DNA from: Aricia agestis
Taxonomy: Eukaryota > Arthropoda > Insecta > Lepidoptera > Lycaenidae
Length of the DNA stretch: 64,000 nt
Assembly: GCF_905147365.1 (NCBI RefSeq)
Contig: NC_056419.1
Location: forward strand, 3,231,501-3,295,500
Reading direction: 5' to 3'
Shown: positions 52,964 to 62,282 of the stretch, piece by piece
How positions within the stretch are numbered: position 1 is the stretch's first letter
Layout: each line of letters begins with the position of its first letter
Made by a program: the position numbers and the translations under genes
Notes under the pieces: model-generated
Told to the model about the DNA's origin: nothing
What the model saw: the letters and a program-made list of their open reading frames with translations, nothing else
Databases searched by the model: none

Positions 52964-53407
52964 GACTTACTTTGTTCCTAAAAAGGAGAAAACGCCACGA
53001 TACCATTTCGGTATAAGTAACAGATCCATGTTTTGCGTTAATAAAATTTCATGTTTCTAACTTAAGAAATAACGGAGTTTCATTCAAACTTTCAACCCCA
53101 ATTTCACCCCCGTGGGGGTAGAATTTCCAAAAACGCTTATCGTATCGTATCCATTCATTTTTAATCATTAACCCAAAAATAAAGTTTCATGTTTCTAACT
53201 CAAGAAATGACGGACTTTCATTAAAACTTTCAACCCTTATTTCACCCCCTTCGGGGTAAAATTTTCAAAATTCTTTCCTTAGTGGGTGTCTACTTAATAA
53301 AACAACCCTACTCACCAAATTTCGTGGCTGTAACTTTTACAGTTTTTGCTCAGCGATGATGAATCAGTCAGTCAGTCAGTCAGGACATGTAATTTTATAA
53401 GTATAGA
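52964..53407 (-). mobile_element. H9 Helitron-like element with two internal repeats
   Basis: The right end CAGTCAGTCAGTCAGTCAGG, ACATGTAATTTTATAAGTAT + AGA|T is, on the minus strand, A|TCTATACTTATAAAATTACA. Inside, a ~130-bp-spaced pair of units shares TTTCATGTTTCTAACT, AAACTTTCAACCC, ATTTCACCCCC and GGGGT.AAATTT. The 3' end near 52964 lacks a clear CTAG. Confidence 0.55.
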
Positions 53408-54344
53408 TTTTGAGACAACATTTTGGGTGCCAATATACAAATATTTACAGATTTACAGCTGGGTATCTCGAATTCCGAGGTGAACTTACTATACTAATTG
53501 GACTATGTTATGTCTCTAGTTTGGAAATAAAATTCATAAATTTTAATAATCAAAATCCATCACCTAAATATTGGCATTCTACATATTATAAACAAATAAT
53601 ATGTAGGATGACAATATTTAGGTGCGTACCTAAATCAACGACTTTCATTTAAATAGAATTCTTTGGCGTAAATGCGTAAAACAATACCAATATTTTGGAG
53701 ATTATTATTATATTATAAGCAGAGTTTAATGATCATTTCTCTCTATTCGACGACCGAACTTTAGAATTCCGAATCTAAAATTTAATCATACGTTACTCTA
53801 TCTACAATCTACAATTTCATCTCCGTTGCAATCTTAACGTTAAATTCCAATCTACTCGTTACCTAATCGACACAAAGGGGATACGGCGAATAACTTTTTG
53901 ATCCCCTCGCATTAGATAGATAAGATTAAAGATTAAGATTCAACTTCCGCACTGGCACTAAGATTGGATTAAAGACAAGGGTTACTGGGGCGTTAGGTTG
54001 TATTATAAAGTTCCCAAGTATCATTAGCGAAGTTAAAAATTAAAAAGTTTTATAATTATTTTTTAAACTCCTACAAGAGGTTTATTGAGGTTTGACCTTT
54101 TCCTGTATAAAGTAACATTGCATCTACTCAGATGCAATGTTACTGATTCTCACGATCCTAGAAATATAAAACCGGTGTAGTCATTGTAAAACGCAGGTTA
54201 AATCTAAAACATTTACTATAAAATAATATAAACTAAACTATTGGGTTTAGATGGCCTGATTTTGAGCCTGATTCTCTACTCGTCATGGGTTGGATTACCA
54301 ATGCAAAAAATGTTTTATTTTGCTCTCATTGTATTGTCACTTAT
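53408..54344. other. Unassigned DNA with two hairpins
   Basis: CACCTAAATATTGGCATTCT at 53571 and its near complement ending AATATTTAGGTG at 53634 form a ~28-bp stem. AGTAACATTGCATCT (54107-54144 region) forms a perfect 15-bp stem with a 4-nt loop. No gene recognised. Confidence 0.5.
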
Positions 54345-54542
54345 AATACCACAAGAGCTTCAAAATTATCGGATATTTCCCGATAGGTTCGTTGCAAACA
54401 AATGAAGGATTCAAGTTTTTCAGGTTAAAAAATCACGAGCGCGAAGCGCGAGTGATTTCTCCTGAAAAACTTGACGACTTTATTTGTTTGCAGGGAACCT
54501 TGAGGGAAATGCCAGATAATTTTGAAGCTCGTGTGGTATTCG
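54345..54542. mobile_element. Foldback element with ~90-bp imperfect arms
   Basis: AATACCACAAGAGCTTCAAA, ATTATCGGATATTTCCC, TTGCAAACAAATGAAGGATT, CAAGTTTTTCAGGTTAAAAA and ATCACGAGCGCG pair with AGTGATTTCTCCTGAAAAAC, TTGACGACTTTATTTGTTTG, GAAATGCCAGATAATTTTGA and AGCTCGTGTGGTATT. Mismatches are scattered. A 62-codon frame across it is a by-product. Confidence 0.75.
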
Positions 54543-54545
54543 GGG

Positions 54546-54763
54546 GATTATTTTTCCGTCCCAAATGTCGGCCAATATAATTGCACCATGAGACACAATT
54601 GAATTCAACCTGTCAGTTTGACGTGTTTGTCTTTTATATATAGCAACTACCAGAGAAAATTTTCAAAAAATTATCAGTATAATACCATGTAGGTTGTACC
54701 ACGTGACGTCGAATGGTGCAATTCTATTGGTCGATATTTGGGTCGGAAAAATAATCATAGGGA
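54546..54763. mobile_element. Second foldback, adjoining the first
   Basis: GATTATTTTTCCGTCCCAAA, TGTCGGCCAATATAATTGCA + CCA at the left and TGGTGCAATTCTATTGGTCG, ATATTTGGGTCGGAAAAATA + ATC at the right are ~45-bp arms around ~120 bp. Only 3 bp separate it from the previous foldback, so the two may be one compound element. Confidence 0.75.
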
Positions 54764-55088
54764 TATATTATATGTCTAAGAAGAGTTTTTTATTAAATAT
54801 TATCAAGGCGCTTCATTTTTTATTTCAAAACAGATCTGAACACTGACTGCAAACTGACTGACAAAATGGACTAAAAATAGCACTTACGTACTGCCAGCAG
54901 GCAGTTTTTATAGTTGTCACTATAAATTGTGCCATTAGGAGTCCCCGAAATTATTTGAGCGTAAAAAGTGGTCACCGAAGCCTTTCCGGCCAATGTAGTG
55001 GAAAAAAAGTAAAAGCCGGATTTGGAGACTCTTTTTATCTGGCCGCACACACACATACGACGAAAAATGTTTTGCGAATGCGGTTGTA
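54764..55088. other. Unassigned DNA
   Basis: Nothing recognised. Confidence 0.4.
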
Positions 55089-55303
55089 TCCATACTTCCA
55101 TACTAATATTATAAATGCGAAAGTGTGTCTGTCTGTCTGTCTGTTACCTCTTCACGCCCAAACCGCTGAACCGATTTTGCTGTTTGACATGGAGATATTT
55201 TGAGTCCCGAAAATCGACATAGGATACTTTATATCCCGGAAAGCTGTACGGTTCCCGCGTGATACACGAATTTTGGCGCAACGGAGTTGCGGGCGTCGTC
55301 TAA
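55089..55303 (+). mobile_element. H1 Helitron-like element, complete
   Basis: A|TCCATACTTCCATACTAATA (a small duplication of the start), GTGTGTCTGTCTGTCTGTCT, CACGCCCAAACCGCTGAACC, ACGAATTTTGGCGCAACGGA, GTTGCGGGCGTCGTCTAA|T. The 3' tetranucleotide CTAA still fits CTRR. The stem GCAAC-GGA-GTTGC is intact. Confidence 0.78.
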
Positions 55304-55667
55304 TAATAATAATAATAGCTCCCACACCGGTTTCGGTGACGGTGGCCGGTTTCATTGAAACCAGGCCAGCTGAGCAGGAGTAATTTTATAGTGCCCAAGT
55401 GTGTGCGCAGTACACAAGAGCACTCTCTATTCCTTTACTCTCATAACCCAGTGGGACGGCAGACCGACACGACTGGCGAGAGATCAGGCGCAGGACCGAC
55501 TTTTTACATGCCCATCCGACGCATGGATCATCTTACTTGTCAGACAATCAGGTGATCAGCCTGCATTATCCTAACCAAACTTGGAAATAACATGTTTCCA
55601 ACGCGGGAATCGAACCCACGACCTCCGAGTCAAGAGCCAAGCTCTGAACCACTGGACCACGGAGGCG
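55304..55667 (-). mobile_element. tS-2 SINE, full length, abutting H1
   Basis: On the minus strand GCCTCCGTGGTCCAGTGGTT, CAGAGCTTGGCTCTTGACTC, GGAGGTCGTGGGTTCGATTC form the best-preserved head. The body is complete to CCGTCACCGAAACCGGTGTG and ends in a (TTA)n tail that touches the H1 end directly. Confidence 0.83.
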
Positions 55668-55856
55668 CTATTATAAGTTATAAGTATAGTCTAATAGACT
55701 ATACTTATTACTTATAAGATACTAGATACACCCGGTGAACTGTATCACTTATTTACTCGTAGTATTTTCCACGTTTTCTCACCGTACAAGAATTCCCTTG
55801 ACTTCCAAGAATATTTCAAGACTAAAATTATTCAAACCGATTCAGCCATTCTCGAG

Positions 55857-56180
55857 TTTTTTCTTTTTTATGAGATAAGGGGGCAAACGAGCAAACGGGT
55901 CACCTGATGGAAAGCAACTTCCGTCGCCCATGGACACTCGCAGCATCAGAAGAGCTACAGGTGCGTTGCCGGCCTTTTAAGAGGGAATAGGGAAGGGTAG
56001 GGATGGGAAGGGAAGGGAAGGGAATAGGGTAGGGTAGGGAATAGGGGATTGGGCCTCCGGTAAACTCACTCACTCGGCGAAACACAGCGCAAGCGCTGTT
56101 TCACGCCGGTTTTCTGTGAGAACGTGGTATTTCTCCGGTCGAGCCGGCCCATTCGTGCCGAAGCATGGCTCTCCCACGTA
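55857..56180 (-). mobile_element. SX interspersed element, full length
   Basis: Poly(T) interrupted by C (TTTTTTCTTTTTTATGAGATA) to CTCTCCCACGTA. The purine tract contains GGGAAGGGAAGGGAAGGGAA. The preceding 55668-55856 holds only a palindrome, AAGTATAGTCTAATAGACTA + TACTT. Confidence 0.87.
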
Positions 56181-56302
56181 TAAATAGACATAGGTCCATC
56201 AACTGCCTATGTAACATCAATGTATTCAATGGTACATAAACTATGCTAGTATTATTAGATGAAAGCGAAGAAAATAATTATAAATGACGTGTGTCTATCT
56301 TA

Positions 56303-56489
56303 GGCCAGGCGCGCACTAGCGGCCCGGCCGCTCGGCCAGGTCGCGGCGGCCATCGAAAGTATGGTGTGGCCGCTGGCCGCCGTGCGGCCAGGAGTGCGCG
56401 TGGTCTATGGCGATTTCATACTAAGGTATCTATCTCGATGGCCGTCGCCACCTGGCCGCTGCGGTTTGGCCGCTAGTGCGCGCCCGGGC
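56303..56489. mobile_element. M7 GC-rich MITE with TTA duplication
   Basis: TTA (56300-56302), GGCCAGGCGCGCACTAGCGG ... CCGCTAGTGCGCGCCCGGGC minus its last T, then TTA (56490-56492). The interior (GGCCGCTGGCCGCCGTGCGG, ATCTCGATGGCCGTCGCC) is far richer in GC than the surroundings. A truncated relative lies at 3221-3325. Two overlapping frames here have alanine/arginine-rich translations caused by base composition. Confidence 0.8.
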
Positions 56490-56492
56490 TTA

Positions 56493-56671
56493 GTGTCTAA
56501 ACACACCAAGCTGAATTTCCGCGGCGGAAGGATTCCGCCTGCAATATATTTTAAATTACCAATGACACACCATGCCGAAATTCCGTCGCGTTATATTGTA
56601 TGCGTTTGACATTGCTGACGTAATCATGCGAAATTTCCGCCGCAGAACTTCGGCATAGTGTGTTTAGACAC
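56493..56671 (-). mobile_element. M1 MITE sharing its left TTA with M7
   Basis: GTGTCTAAACACACCAAGCT follows TTA 56490-56492; TCGGCATAGTGTGTTTAGAC + AC precedes TTA 56672-56674. The interior AATGACACACCATGCCGAAA and TTGACATTGCTGACGTAATC is in the orientation of 21650. The left TTA is also the right TTA of M7. Confidence 0.87.
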
Positions 56672-56872
56672 TTAAACCACTTAACTTTAGGTTTTGAAGG
56701 ACATTGGATTATTTCGTCTGGAAAAAGGGCGAACAATTTTCTGAGGGAGCTAAGTTGCGGCCTTAAATTAAAAATATTGTTCAGTGGCTCTTTCCTCTCC
56801 TTTATGACTATCTATACTAAAGTATGTCTGTATTTTATCTTGTTGGATTCTCAAGCGGTCTTATATGAAATA

Positions 56873-57380
56873 AGGTGACGCCTGCAACTGCGTTGCGCCA
56901 AAATTCGTTTATCGCGCGGGAACCGTACATTTTTCCGGGATAAAAAGTATTCTTTTTTTTATGTGATAAGGGGGCAAACGAGCAAACAGGTCACCAGATG
57001 GAAAGCAACTTCCGTCGCCCATGGACACTCGCAGCATCAGAAGAGCTACAGGTGCGTTGCCGGCCTTTTAAGTGGGAATAGGGTAATAGGGGAGGGTAGG
57101 GATGGGAAGGAAATAGGGGAGGGTAGGGAAGGAATAGGGTAGGGGATTGGGCCTCCAGTAAACTCACTCACTCGGCGAAACACACTGTTACACGCCGGTT
57201 TTCTGTGAGAACGTGGTATTTCTCCGGTCGAGCCGGCCCATTCGTGCCGAAGCATGGCTCTCCCTTTCCCGGGACTCAGAGTATATCCATACAAAATTTC
57301 AGCAAAATCCATTCAGGTGTTAGGGCGTGAAGATGTAACAAGCAGACAGACACACTTTCACATTTATAATATTAGTATGA
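56873..57380 (-). mobile_element. H1 Helitron-like element split by SX
   Basis: The left part GTGACGCCTGCAACTGCGTT, TTCGTTTATCGCGCGGGAAC, CATTTTTCCGGGATAAAAAG + TAT precedes SX. The right part TTTCCCGGGACTCAGAGTAT, TTCAGCAAAATCCATTCAGG and CATTTATAATATTAGTATGA follows it. About 10 bp of H1 (the CCTATGTCC stretch) are missing at the junction. Confidence 0.78.
56953..57264 (-). mobile_element. SX element nested in H1
   Basis: Poly(T) to GAAGCATGGCTCTCCC; the ACGTA of the head is missing at the junction with TTTCCCGGG. The head hairpin is deleted (CACACTGTTACACGCC). The nest shows that SX moved after this H1 copy. Confidence 0.87.
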
Positions 57381-57664
57381 ATTTCGTATGCAAACCGAAG
57401 ATCAGTTCCCGGAAAAGAACACGTAAACGAATGAGCTTTTTTACGGAAAAGTTATTTTAAAACGGTTTCTGCGCTATAAACGAATTACTTATACAGGATC
57501 GAAATTTCAGACAACATCTAGCTAACTAAATTTATATAAGAGAATATAATATATTGATTCTCTTCTGATATACAACATTACAACATGACTGGTGACTGGT
57601 GAGCGGTGAGTGGCGAGACATGTTCAATACTTAAGGAGAGTACTCTGTACTCTTCTCATTATCA

Positions 57665-57983
57665 TCTATAATACAAAAATGAGTCGCTGAATGTGTTGCT
57701 AAGCGCAAAACTCGAGAACGGTTGGACCGATTTCGCTAATTTTTTTTAAATATTCTTTGAAGTACGAGGATGGTTCTTACGGAGAGAAAAATTCTAAAAA
57801 AAAATTAAATTTCCTGTAAAAGTCAAAACACAACACTTTTAAATATAAAAATGGATTTTCAATTGTGCTAGTAACGCTAAAACTCGAAAACGGCTGAACG
57901 GATTGGGCTAATTTTAGTCTTAAAATATTCGTAGATGTCCAGGGAAGGTTTTAAACTGACACGAAGTTCACCGGGACAGCTAG
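57665..57983 (+). mobile_element. H7 Helitron-like element with repeated interior
   Basis: TCTATAATACAAAAATGAGT at the left and GAAGTTCACCGGGACAGCTA + G|T at the right. A phrase occurs twice: CTAAGCGCAAAACTCGAGAA, CGGTTGGACCGATTTCGCTA, and later CGCTAAAACTCGAAAACGGC, TGAACGGATTGGGCTAA. This suggests two fused copies with one 3' end. No clear 3' hairpin. Confidence 0.6.
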
Positions 57984-58053
57984 TTATGTAATATAATAAG
58001 GTACTCAATTTATTTCCGAATTTTCCTTTAAACAAATCAATCATGGACACTAA

Positions 58054-58170
58054 GGGCCTGTTTTATAAAGTGCCTAATAGGCTATACACAACTTTTTTGA
58101 CAGATTCTCCATACTTAATCTGTCAAGTTAATTGGTGGATAGCCTTATCAGGAAGTGGTAAAACAAGCCC
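58054..58170. mobile_element. M5 MITE with TAA duplication
   Basis: TAA (58051-58053), GGGCCTGTTTTATAAAGTGC ... AGGAAGTGGTAAAACAAGCC + C, TAA (58171-58173). Inner motifs TTGACAGATTCTCCATACTT and GTCAAGTTAATTGGTGGATA are shared with 59735-59873 in reversed order. It is shorter because the middle is reduced. Confidence 0.78.
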
Positions 58171-58173
58171 TAA

Positions 58174-58644
58174 GTAAATTACGCGGCTAGGCAAGTAGGC
58201 GTAGTATGCGGCCGGCGCGGTGGCGTGCGCCACCAAAGAAACACCGCGGCGCTACTCTTCCCGCGCGCGGTGTCTATGCGTTGGGTAAATAATTATTTAA
58301 CTTTAAGCTACATTTACTCAGTGATCAATTTATATATATTTTTTTCATCTAATATAATAGCCAAATATTACAATTTGGCTGTCTCCCGCTTTGCTTCGGT
58401 AGGGAAATTGGATATCTCCTACTCCTCCTAAATTTCCTCTGATTAATTTCGTTGCAGGTCCAAGACAGATTTAGCTTGTCCCTCGGGCATCCCTGAGATC
58501 ATATCAAAGGGTTTTCGTGGTTGGTTACCACTGTTGATCCTGGCGACACAAGAGTTGCAGTGGTGGGAATGTGTGGTGGGCCTTTTGCCCGTTTAAAAAA
58601 AAATAGCCAAATATAACTTCCTCGAGTACGAGTATTGAACATGT
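58174..58644. other. GC-rich patch and unassigned DNA
   Basis: 58200-58275 is GC-rich (GGCCGGCGCGGTGGCGTGCG, CACCGCGGCGCTAC, CCCGCGCGCGGTGTC). 58455-58605 (TGCAGGTCCAAGACAGATTT, GGTTGGTTACCACTGTTGAT, GTGGTGGGCCTTTTGCCCG then A9) has a retroposed look with its A-run, but I cannot name it. An AATATTACAATTTGGC/GCCAAATAT pair lies nearby. Confidence 0.4.
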
Positions 58645-58652
58645 CTCACCAG

Positions 58653-58907
58653 CAGTGCCGGAAATAGGGCGGTGCCACCGGTGCCCAGGCACAGGGCGTA
58701 GACTCTGGGGGGCGCAAAAATGGCCAAACTAGGCAGAAGTATTATATTTTCGGTTTGCTCCCGATAATAGTTCCCGCTGCGCCCCTAGAGCACAATTTCA
58801 ACAATAAAATAGACCTATACATTGTTTTGGGTAATATAATATCTAAATAGCAAGGGTGTAGTTGTAGAAGCTCGCACAGGGCGCAAAAAAGACTGTTTAC
58901 GGCACTT
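58653..58907. mobile_element. hAT-like MITE with perfect 8-bp duplication
   Basis: CTCACCAG lies at 58645-58652 and again at 58908-58915. The element starts CAGTGCCGGAAATAGGGCGG and ends GACTGTTTACGGCACTT; the ends are inverted (AGTGCCG with an A run). The duplication fits the hAT preference nTnnnnAn. The interior GTGCCCAGGCACAGGGCG and GGGGGGCGCAAAAATGGCC is typical of internal deletion derivatives. No transposase remains. Confidence 0.88.
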
Positions 58908-59159
58908 CTCACCAGTTACGCAATATTGATTCTCAATAACAGTATTTATTGTTAGAGTTCTAAACCAACGTTACACTGTTTATCTGTGAATGCCAAACTC
59001 AGTACAAACACTCAAACTGAGAAAACTGAAGTTGCGTTAGCCGCGATCCGACACTTGGAAGATTTATTACAGCTCACATTAAAATTATTTAAAACTAGAT
59101 GACGAATAAAACGAAATTGTATATCACGCGAGTATAGTAGTATTAGTTGTATATTTATT

Positions 59160-59295
59160 ACATTTTTCCTGTCCTTTCCCGGGACTCTAAGTATCTCCAT
59201 ACCATATTTCACCAAAATGTGTTTAGCAGTTTGGGCGTGAAGAGGTTACAGACAGTGAGACAGAAACGCTTTCGCATTAATAATATTAGTATGGA
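59160..59295 (-). mobile_element. H1 Helitron-like element, 3' truncated
   Basis: ACATTTTTCCTGTCCTTTCC, CGGGACTCTAAGTATCTCCA, GTTTGGGCGTGAAGAGGTTA and TTTCGCATTAATAATATTAG, then TATGGA|T. The distal half with the hairpin and CTAG is absent. Confidence 0.72.
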
Positions 59296-59523
59296 TATCT
59301 TAAATCCCAAGGTTGTGTGGATAAAACGTAGCTAATATGATATTCAGAGCATAAAATACGTTTACTTTTTTGCTTAAAATTCCATAAATAGTTCGTACGT
59401 GAAGAAATAGCAAACTATGCCTACGAACTTTTGCTTTTAAATAGTGTCTTGGGATGCCTAACCTATTTTTATAAAAAGAAGACTAGCCACAAAATACAGA
59501 TTTTAATAATATTTTTTCCGTAT

Positions 59524-59690
59524 AAATAAACATGATTACTTACTTGCTTACTTGCTAAAAGTTGAGAACCGCTGAACCGATTTATCACATTTTGGTCTTG
59601 AAATATTAGAAAATGTACTGGGAAGATTTATACGGTGAGAAAATTTAGGAATCAATTGATACGAAGTTCCCCATGAACTAGATAAAACAT
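59524..59690 (+). mobile_element. H7-like fragment, diverged
   Basis: TTACTTGCTTACTTGCTAAA, GAACCGCTGAACCGATTTAT, GTCTTGAAATATTAGAAAAT and ATTGATACGAAGTTCCCCAT follow H7 order (compare 57885-57975) with many substitutions. Confidence 0.5.
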
Positions 59691-59734
59691 AATGAAGTGA
59701 CAAACTGTTACCCTTTCACATTTCACCACATTAA

Positions 59735-59873
59735 GGGCCTGTTTCACCACTTCCTGATAAGTGCCGGATAGGCTATCCACCACTTAACTTGACAGATAGA
59801 GTATGGAGAATCTGTCGAAAAAGTTATGAAAATGCCTATTATGCACTTTATCAGGAACTGGGGAAACAGGCCC
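59735..59873. mobile_element. M5 MITE with TAA duplication, better copy
   Basis: TAA (59732-59734), GGGCCTGTTTCACCACTTCC ... AACTGGGGAAACAGGCCC, TAA (59874-59876). Arms share TGATAAGTGC and GCACTTTATCAG. The interior has AACTTGACAGATAGAGTATG. The short target and GGGC start suggest PIF/Harbinger-type. Confidence 0.82.
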
Positions 59874-59994
59874 TAAGTATGGATTTCAAAATTATTTACA
59901 TGTGACATGTTACCAAGCCAAATGTAATAATATCTGAAAGATAGGATGGGAATCCCAATGGACCAAGTTTCTTCGTGTCGTTTAAAGAATGTAC

Positions 59995-60145
59995 CATCGA
60001 GGAAATTGATTCCTAGGCAGTTGACGGATCTGCGTCAATTGGTCGTCGTATGTTGCATGTTAGCTGTGATCGGTCGGATGGGTTTGACTTAACGCGACCA
60101 AATTACTTAGGTCCGCCATCTGTCTAGGAATCAATTTCTGTGATA
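59995..60145. mobile_element. M3 MITE, complete, bordered by GTAC (reference copy)
   Basis: GTAC (59991-59994), CATCGAGGAAATTGATTCCT, AGGCAGTTGACGGATCTGCG, TCAATTGGTCG ... CGACCAAATTACTTAGGTCC, GCCATCTGTCTAGGAATCAA, TTTCTGTGATA, GTAC (60146-60149). GTAC may be a 4-bp target duplication; the nested copy at 62634-62788 supports this. Confidence 0.82.
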
Positions 60146-60261
60146 GTACATGGGATTTATTCGGCAAGAAATATATTTCGTCTGCGTCCCGCGGGAGTCG
60201 AATCTGTGACTTCAATATTTCAATTTTAAGGTTCTATTAATTATAACAGATGATACGCTGA

Positions 60262-60465
60262 TCCATACTATACTAATATTATACATGCAAAAGTGTGTAT
60301 GTCTGTTACCTCTTCACGCCCAAACCACTGAAGCAAATGCTGAAATGAATATAGGTATTGTTAAAGTCCCGGGAAAGGATATAGAATACTTTTAGTATCA
60401 TAAAAATGAACGGTTCTCGCGCGATAAACACATTTTGGCGCAATGAAATTGCGGCCGTCATTTAG
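60262..60465 (+). mobile_element. H1 Helitron-like element
   Basis: A|TCCATACTATACTAATATTA, CTCTTCACGCCCAAACCACT, AAAGTCCCGGGAAAGGATAT, GAACGGTTCTCGCGCGATAA, GCAATGAAATTGCGGCCGTC, ATTTAG|T. The hairpin is now GCAAT-GAA-ATTGC, a compensated stem. Confidence 0.78.
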
Positions 60466-60574
60466 TACTTGTATAATCACTTAAGGTAATGTTGGATAAT
60501 GATGACTGGCCATGATTTTCACAATGACTGACAATCATAGACGAATATGTTCCTCTGTTCGTCGCTTGTTGATG

Positions 60575-60757
60575 AGTGAATAAATAAATAAATAAAATAT
60601 TTTTTTATTCAAAATGGGTATCATGATACACTTTTTGAAAGTCGAACGAAGAAACTACGTTGCCTACCACCGGTTCGGGAACTACCCCGCCGAGAAGAAC
60701 CGGCGTAAGAAACTCGCACGGGGCCATCTTTTACTACAAAAATGGAAAATTACAAGT
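60575..60757 (-). mobile_element. Non-LTR retrotransposon 3' UTR fragment
   Basis: On the minus strand GATGGCCCCGTGCGAGTTTC, TTACGCCGGTTCTTCTCGGC, GGGGTAGTTCCCGAACCGGT, TAGTTTCTTCGTTCGACTTT and TACCCATTTTGAATAAAAA, followed by an (ATTT)n tail. It is nearly identical to the UTR at 16120-16290 but stops before the ORF end. Confidence 0.78.
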
Positions 60758-61560
60758 GCAGAGTAAAATGCTTGTTAACACGCTTTTATAAGCTTGGGCT
60801 ATACAGCGTAATTCCGTTATATACACACGTAGGTAACGGAATCTTTGAGCACAATTTTTATCTATCTCCAGTGGTCTAATGAATTCAAAATTTTTCATAC
60901 GCATTAAGAGCCAGTGACAATGCAATAATTTGGTAAAATTAAAAAAAGCGTGTTTTTTTTTTAAAATTATTATACAATATTTTAAATGCAATTTGCATTG
61001 CAATAAAGTATATAGAAGAAGATTTAAATTTACAAAGTTCTTTATTGAACCGTATAAAAAAAGTATAAGTACCTAATTGGTAATTAAAAAATAATACTAT
61101 CCAAGAAACTCACAGCATAAAACGTGGTTAAATTAAATTGTTAATTTACTAGAACATAACATAAATTTACCTACACTCTACAGTATATATTTTTTTTTGT
61201 TTTTTTGTCATGTTTTTGCCTTATTATTTTTTTTAATATTTTTTTGCGTTTAAATAAAATAAACTTTTCACTTTTTAGTGCGGGAAACTTACGCTAAAGT
61301 ATGTGTTCGTAATAATTAATACCTACCATTTAATTTTTACTTACACCCAATATAATATAACCAATAATTATATAAATAAAACTTACCGAAAATTCAAAAT
61401 GAACTCCACAAACTCATTCACAAACTTCGTTTACAACTTAGTTCATTCACAGTTCGTTCAAGTTCTCGTAGCGCTCGGCGTGTGTGCTACGCGGCGCTCG
61501 CTACGACACTGCCGCTACGAGCTACGGCGTAGCGGTGGGAACTTTGGTACCGGTTACACC
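60758..61560. other. Unassigned DNA
   Basis: AT-rich, with a local CG-rich tract at 61480-61540 (CTACGCGGCGCTCGCTACGA, CACTGCCGCTACGAGCTACG). A 100-codon frame at 61303-61605 crosses it, but composition shifts mid-frame and no motif is recognised, so I do not call a gene. Confidence 0.45.
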
Positions 61561-61920
61561 TGTAGCCCTAGCATGGCCACAGTAGAAATACGAAACTATA
61601 GATAAACTGAAGGTGCCGTTCCGATCTTTACCGCGGCTAGTCGCGACCGACAAAAATTCAATTAAAATGCCACTTTATGACATAGACTTGTAATAGTCTA
61701 TGTCATAAAGTAGTTTTTATTTAAATTTTTAGGACTTTTATATCTCACTTTCCAGCACCCGTAGCATGGCTACAGTAGAAATACGAAAGTATAGACAAAC
61801 AGCGGAGACAAACTGAAGGTGCCGTTCCGAAATTTACGGCGGCTTACCGCGACCGACTAAAAATCAAATATAATGCCACTTTTCGACATAGAATAGTCTA
61901 TGCCGTAAAGTAAAACGGCA
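61561..61920 (+). repeat. Tandem duplication, ~193-bp period, each unit with a hairpin
   Basis: AGCATGGCCACAGTAGAAAT (61570) and AGCATGGCTACAGTAGAAAT (61763) start two units that share AAACTGAAGGTGCCGTTCCG, CGCGACCGAC and AATGCCACTTT. Unit one has a perfect 17-bp stem, ACTTTATGACATAGACT with loop TGTA; unit two keeps a worn version (CGACATAGAATAGTCTATGC). Confidence 0.75.
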
Positions 61921-62085
61921 AATTTCTTTGGTACAGGTGATACCTAGATTTAGACATCCCAATAACTACTACTCGTAATATTCGTATAAGGAATTTTAGG
62001 GTTTTGACTAGATCTTTAATCTGACCTAACTTTTCTTAGCTGGTAATTTTAAGGCTTAAAGTAATCTAAGCTTTTATTATTAAAA

Positions 62086-62282
62086 CAACTCCGTTGCGGC
62101 AAAATTCTTTTCTTGCTTAAAAATCATACATTTTTTCGGTGTAAAAAGTAAAATATTTTATCCTTTCCCAAGACTCAAAGTATTTCTATTCTATACCAAA
62201 TTTCGGCATAATAACTTTAGCGGTTTGAGCGCGAGGTAACAGACAGACAGATACACTTTCGCATTTATTATATTAGTATGGA
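62086..62282 (-). mobile_element. H1 Helitron-like element
   Basis: CAACTCCGTTGCGGCAAAAT, CATACATTTTTTCGGTGTAA, ATCCTTTCCCAAGACTCAAA, GCGGTTTGAGCGCGAGGTAA, AGACAGACAGATACACTTTC, TTAGTATGGA|T. The outermost 3' bases with CTAG are missing. Confidence 0.75.

Noticed and set aside
54392..54580. 62-codon frame with a plausible-looking peptide
   Set aside because: It lies inside the foldback at 54345-54542, where the complementary arm produces similar chance frames.
61303..61605. 100-codon frame on the plus strand
   Set aside because: AT-rich first half and CG-rich second half differ in composition, no motif is recognisable, and the 3' part runs into a tandem repeat.
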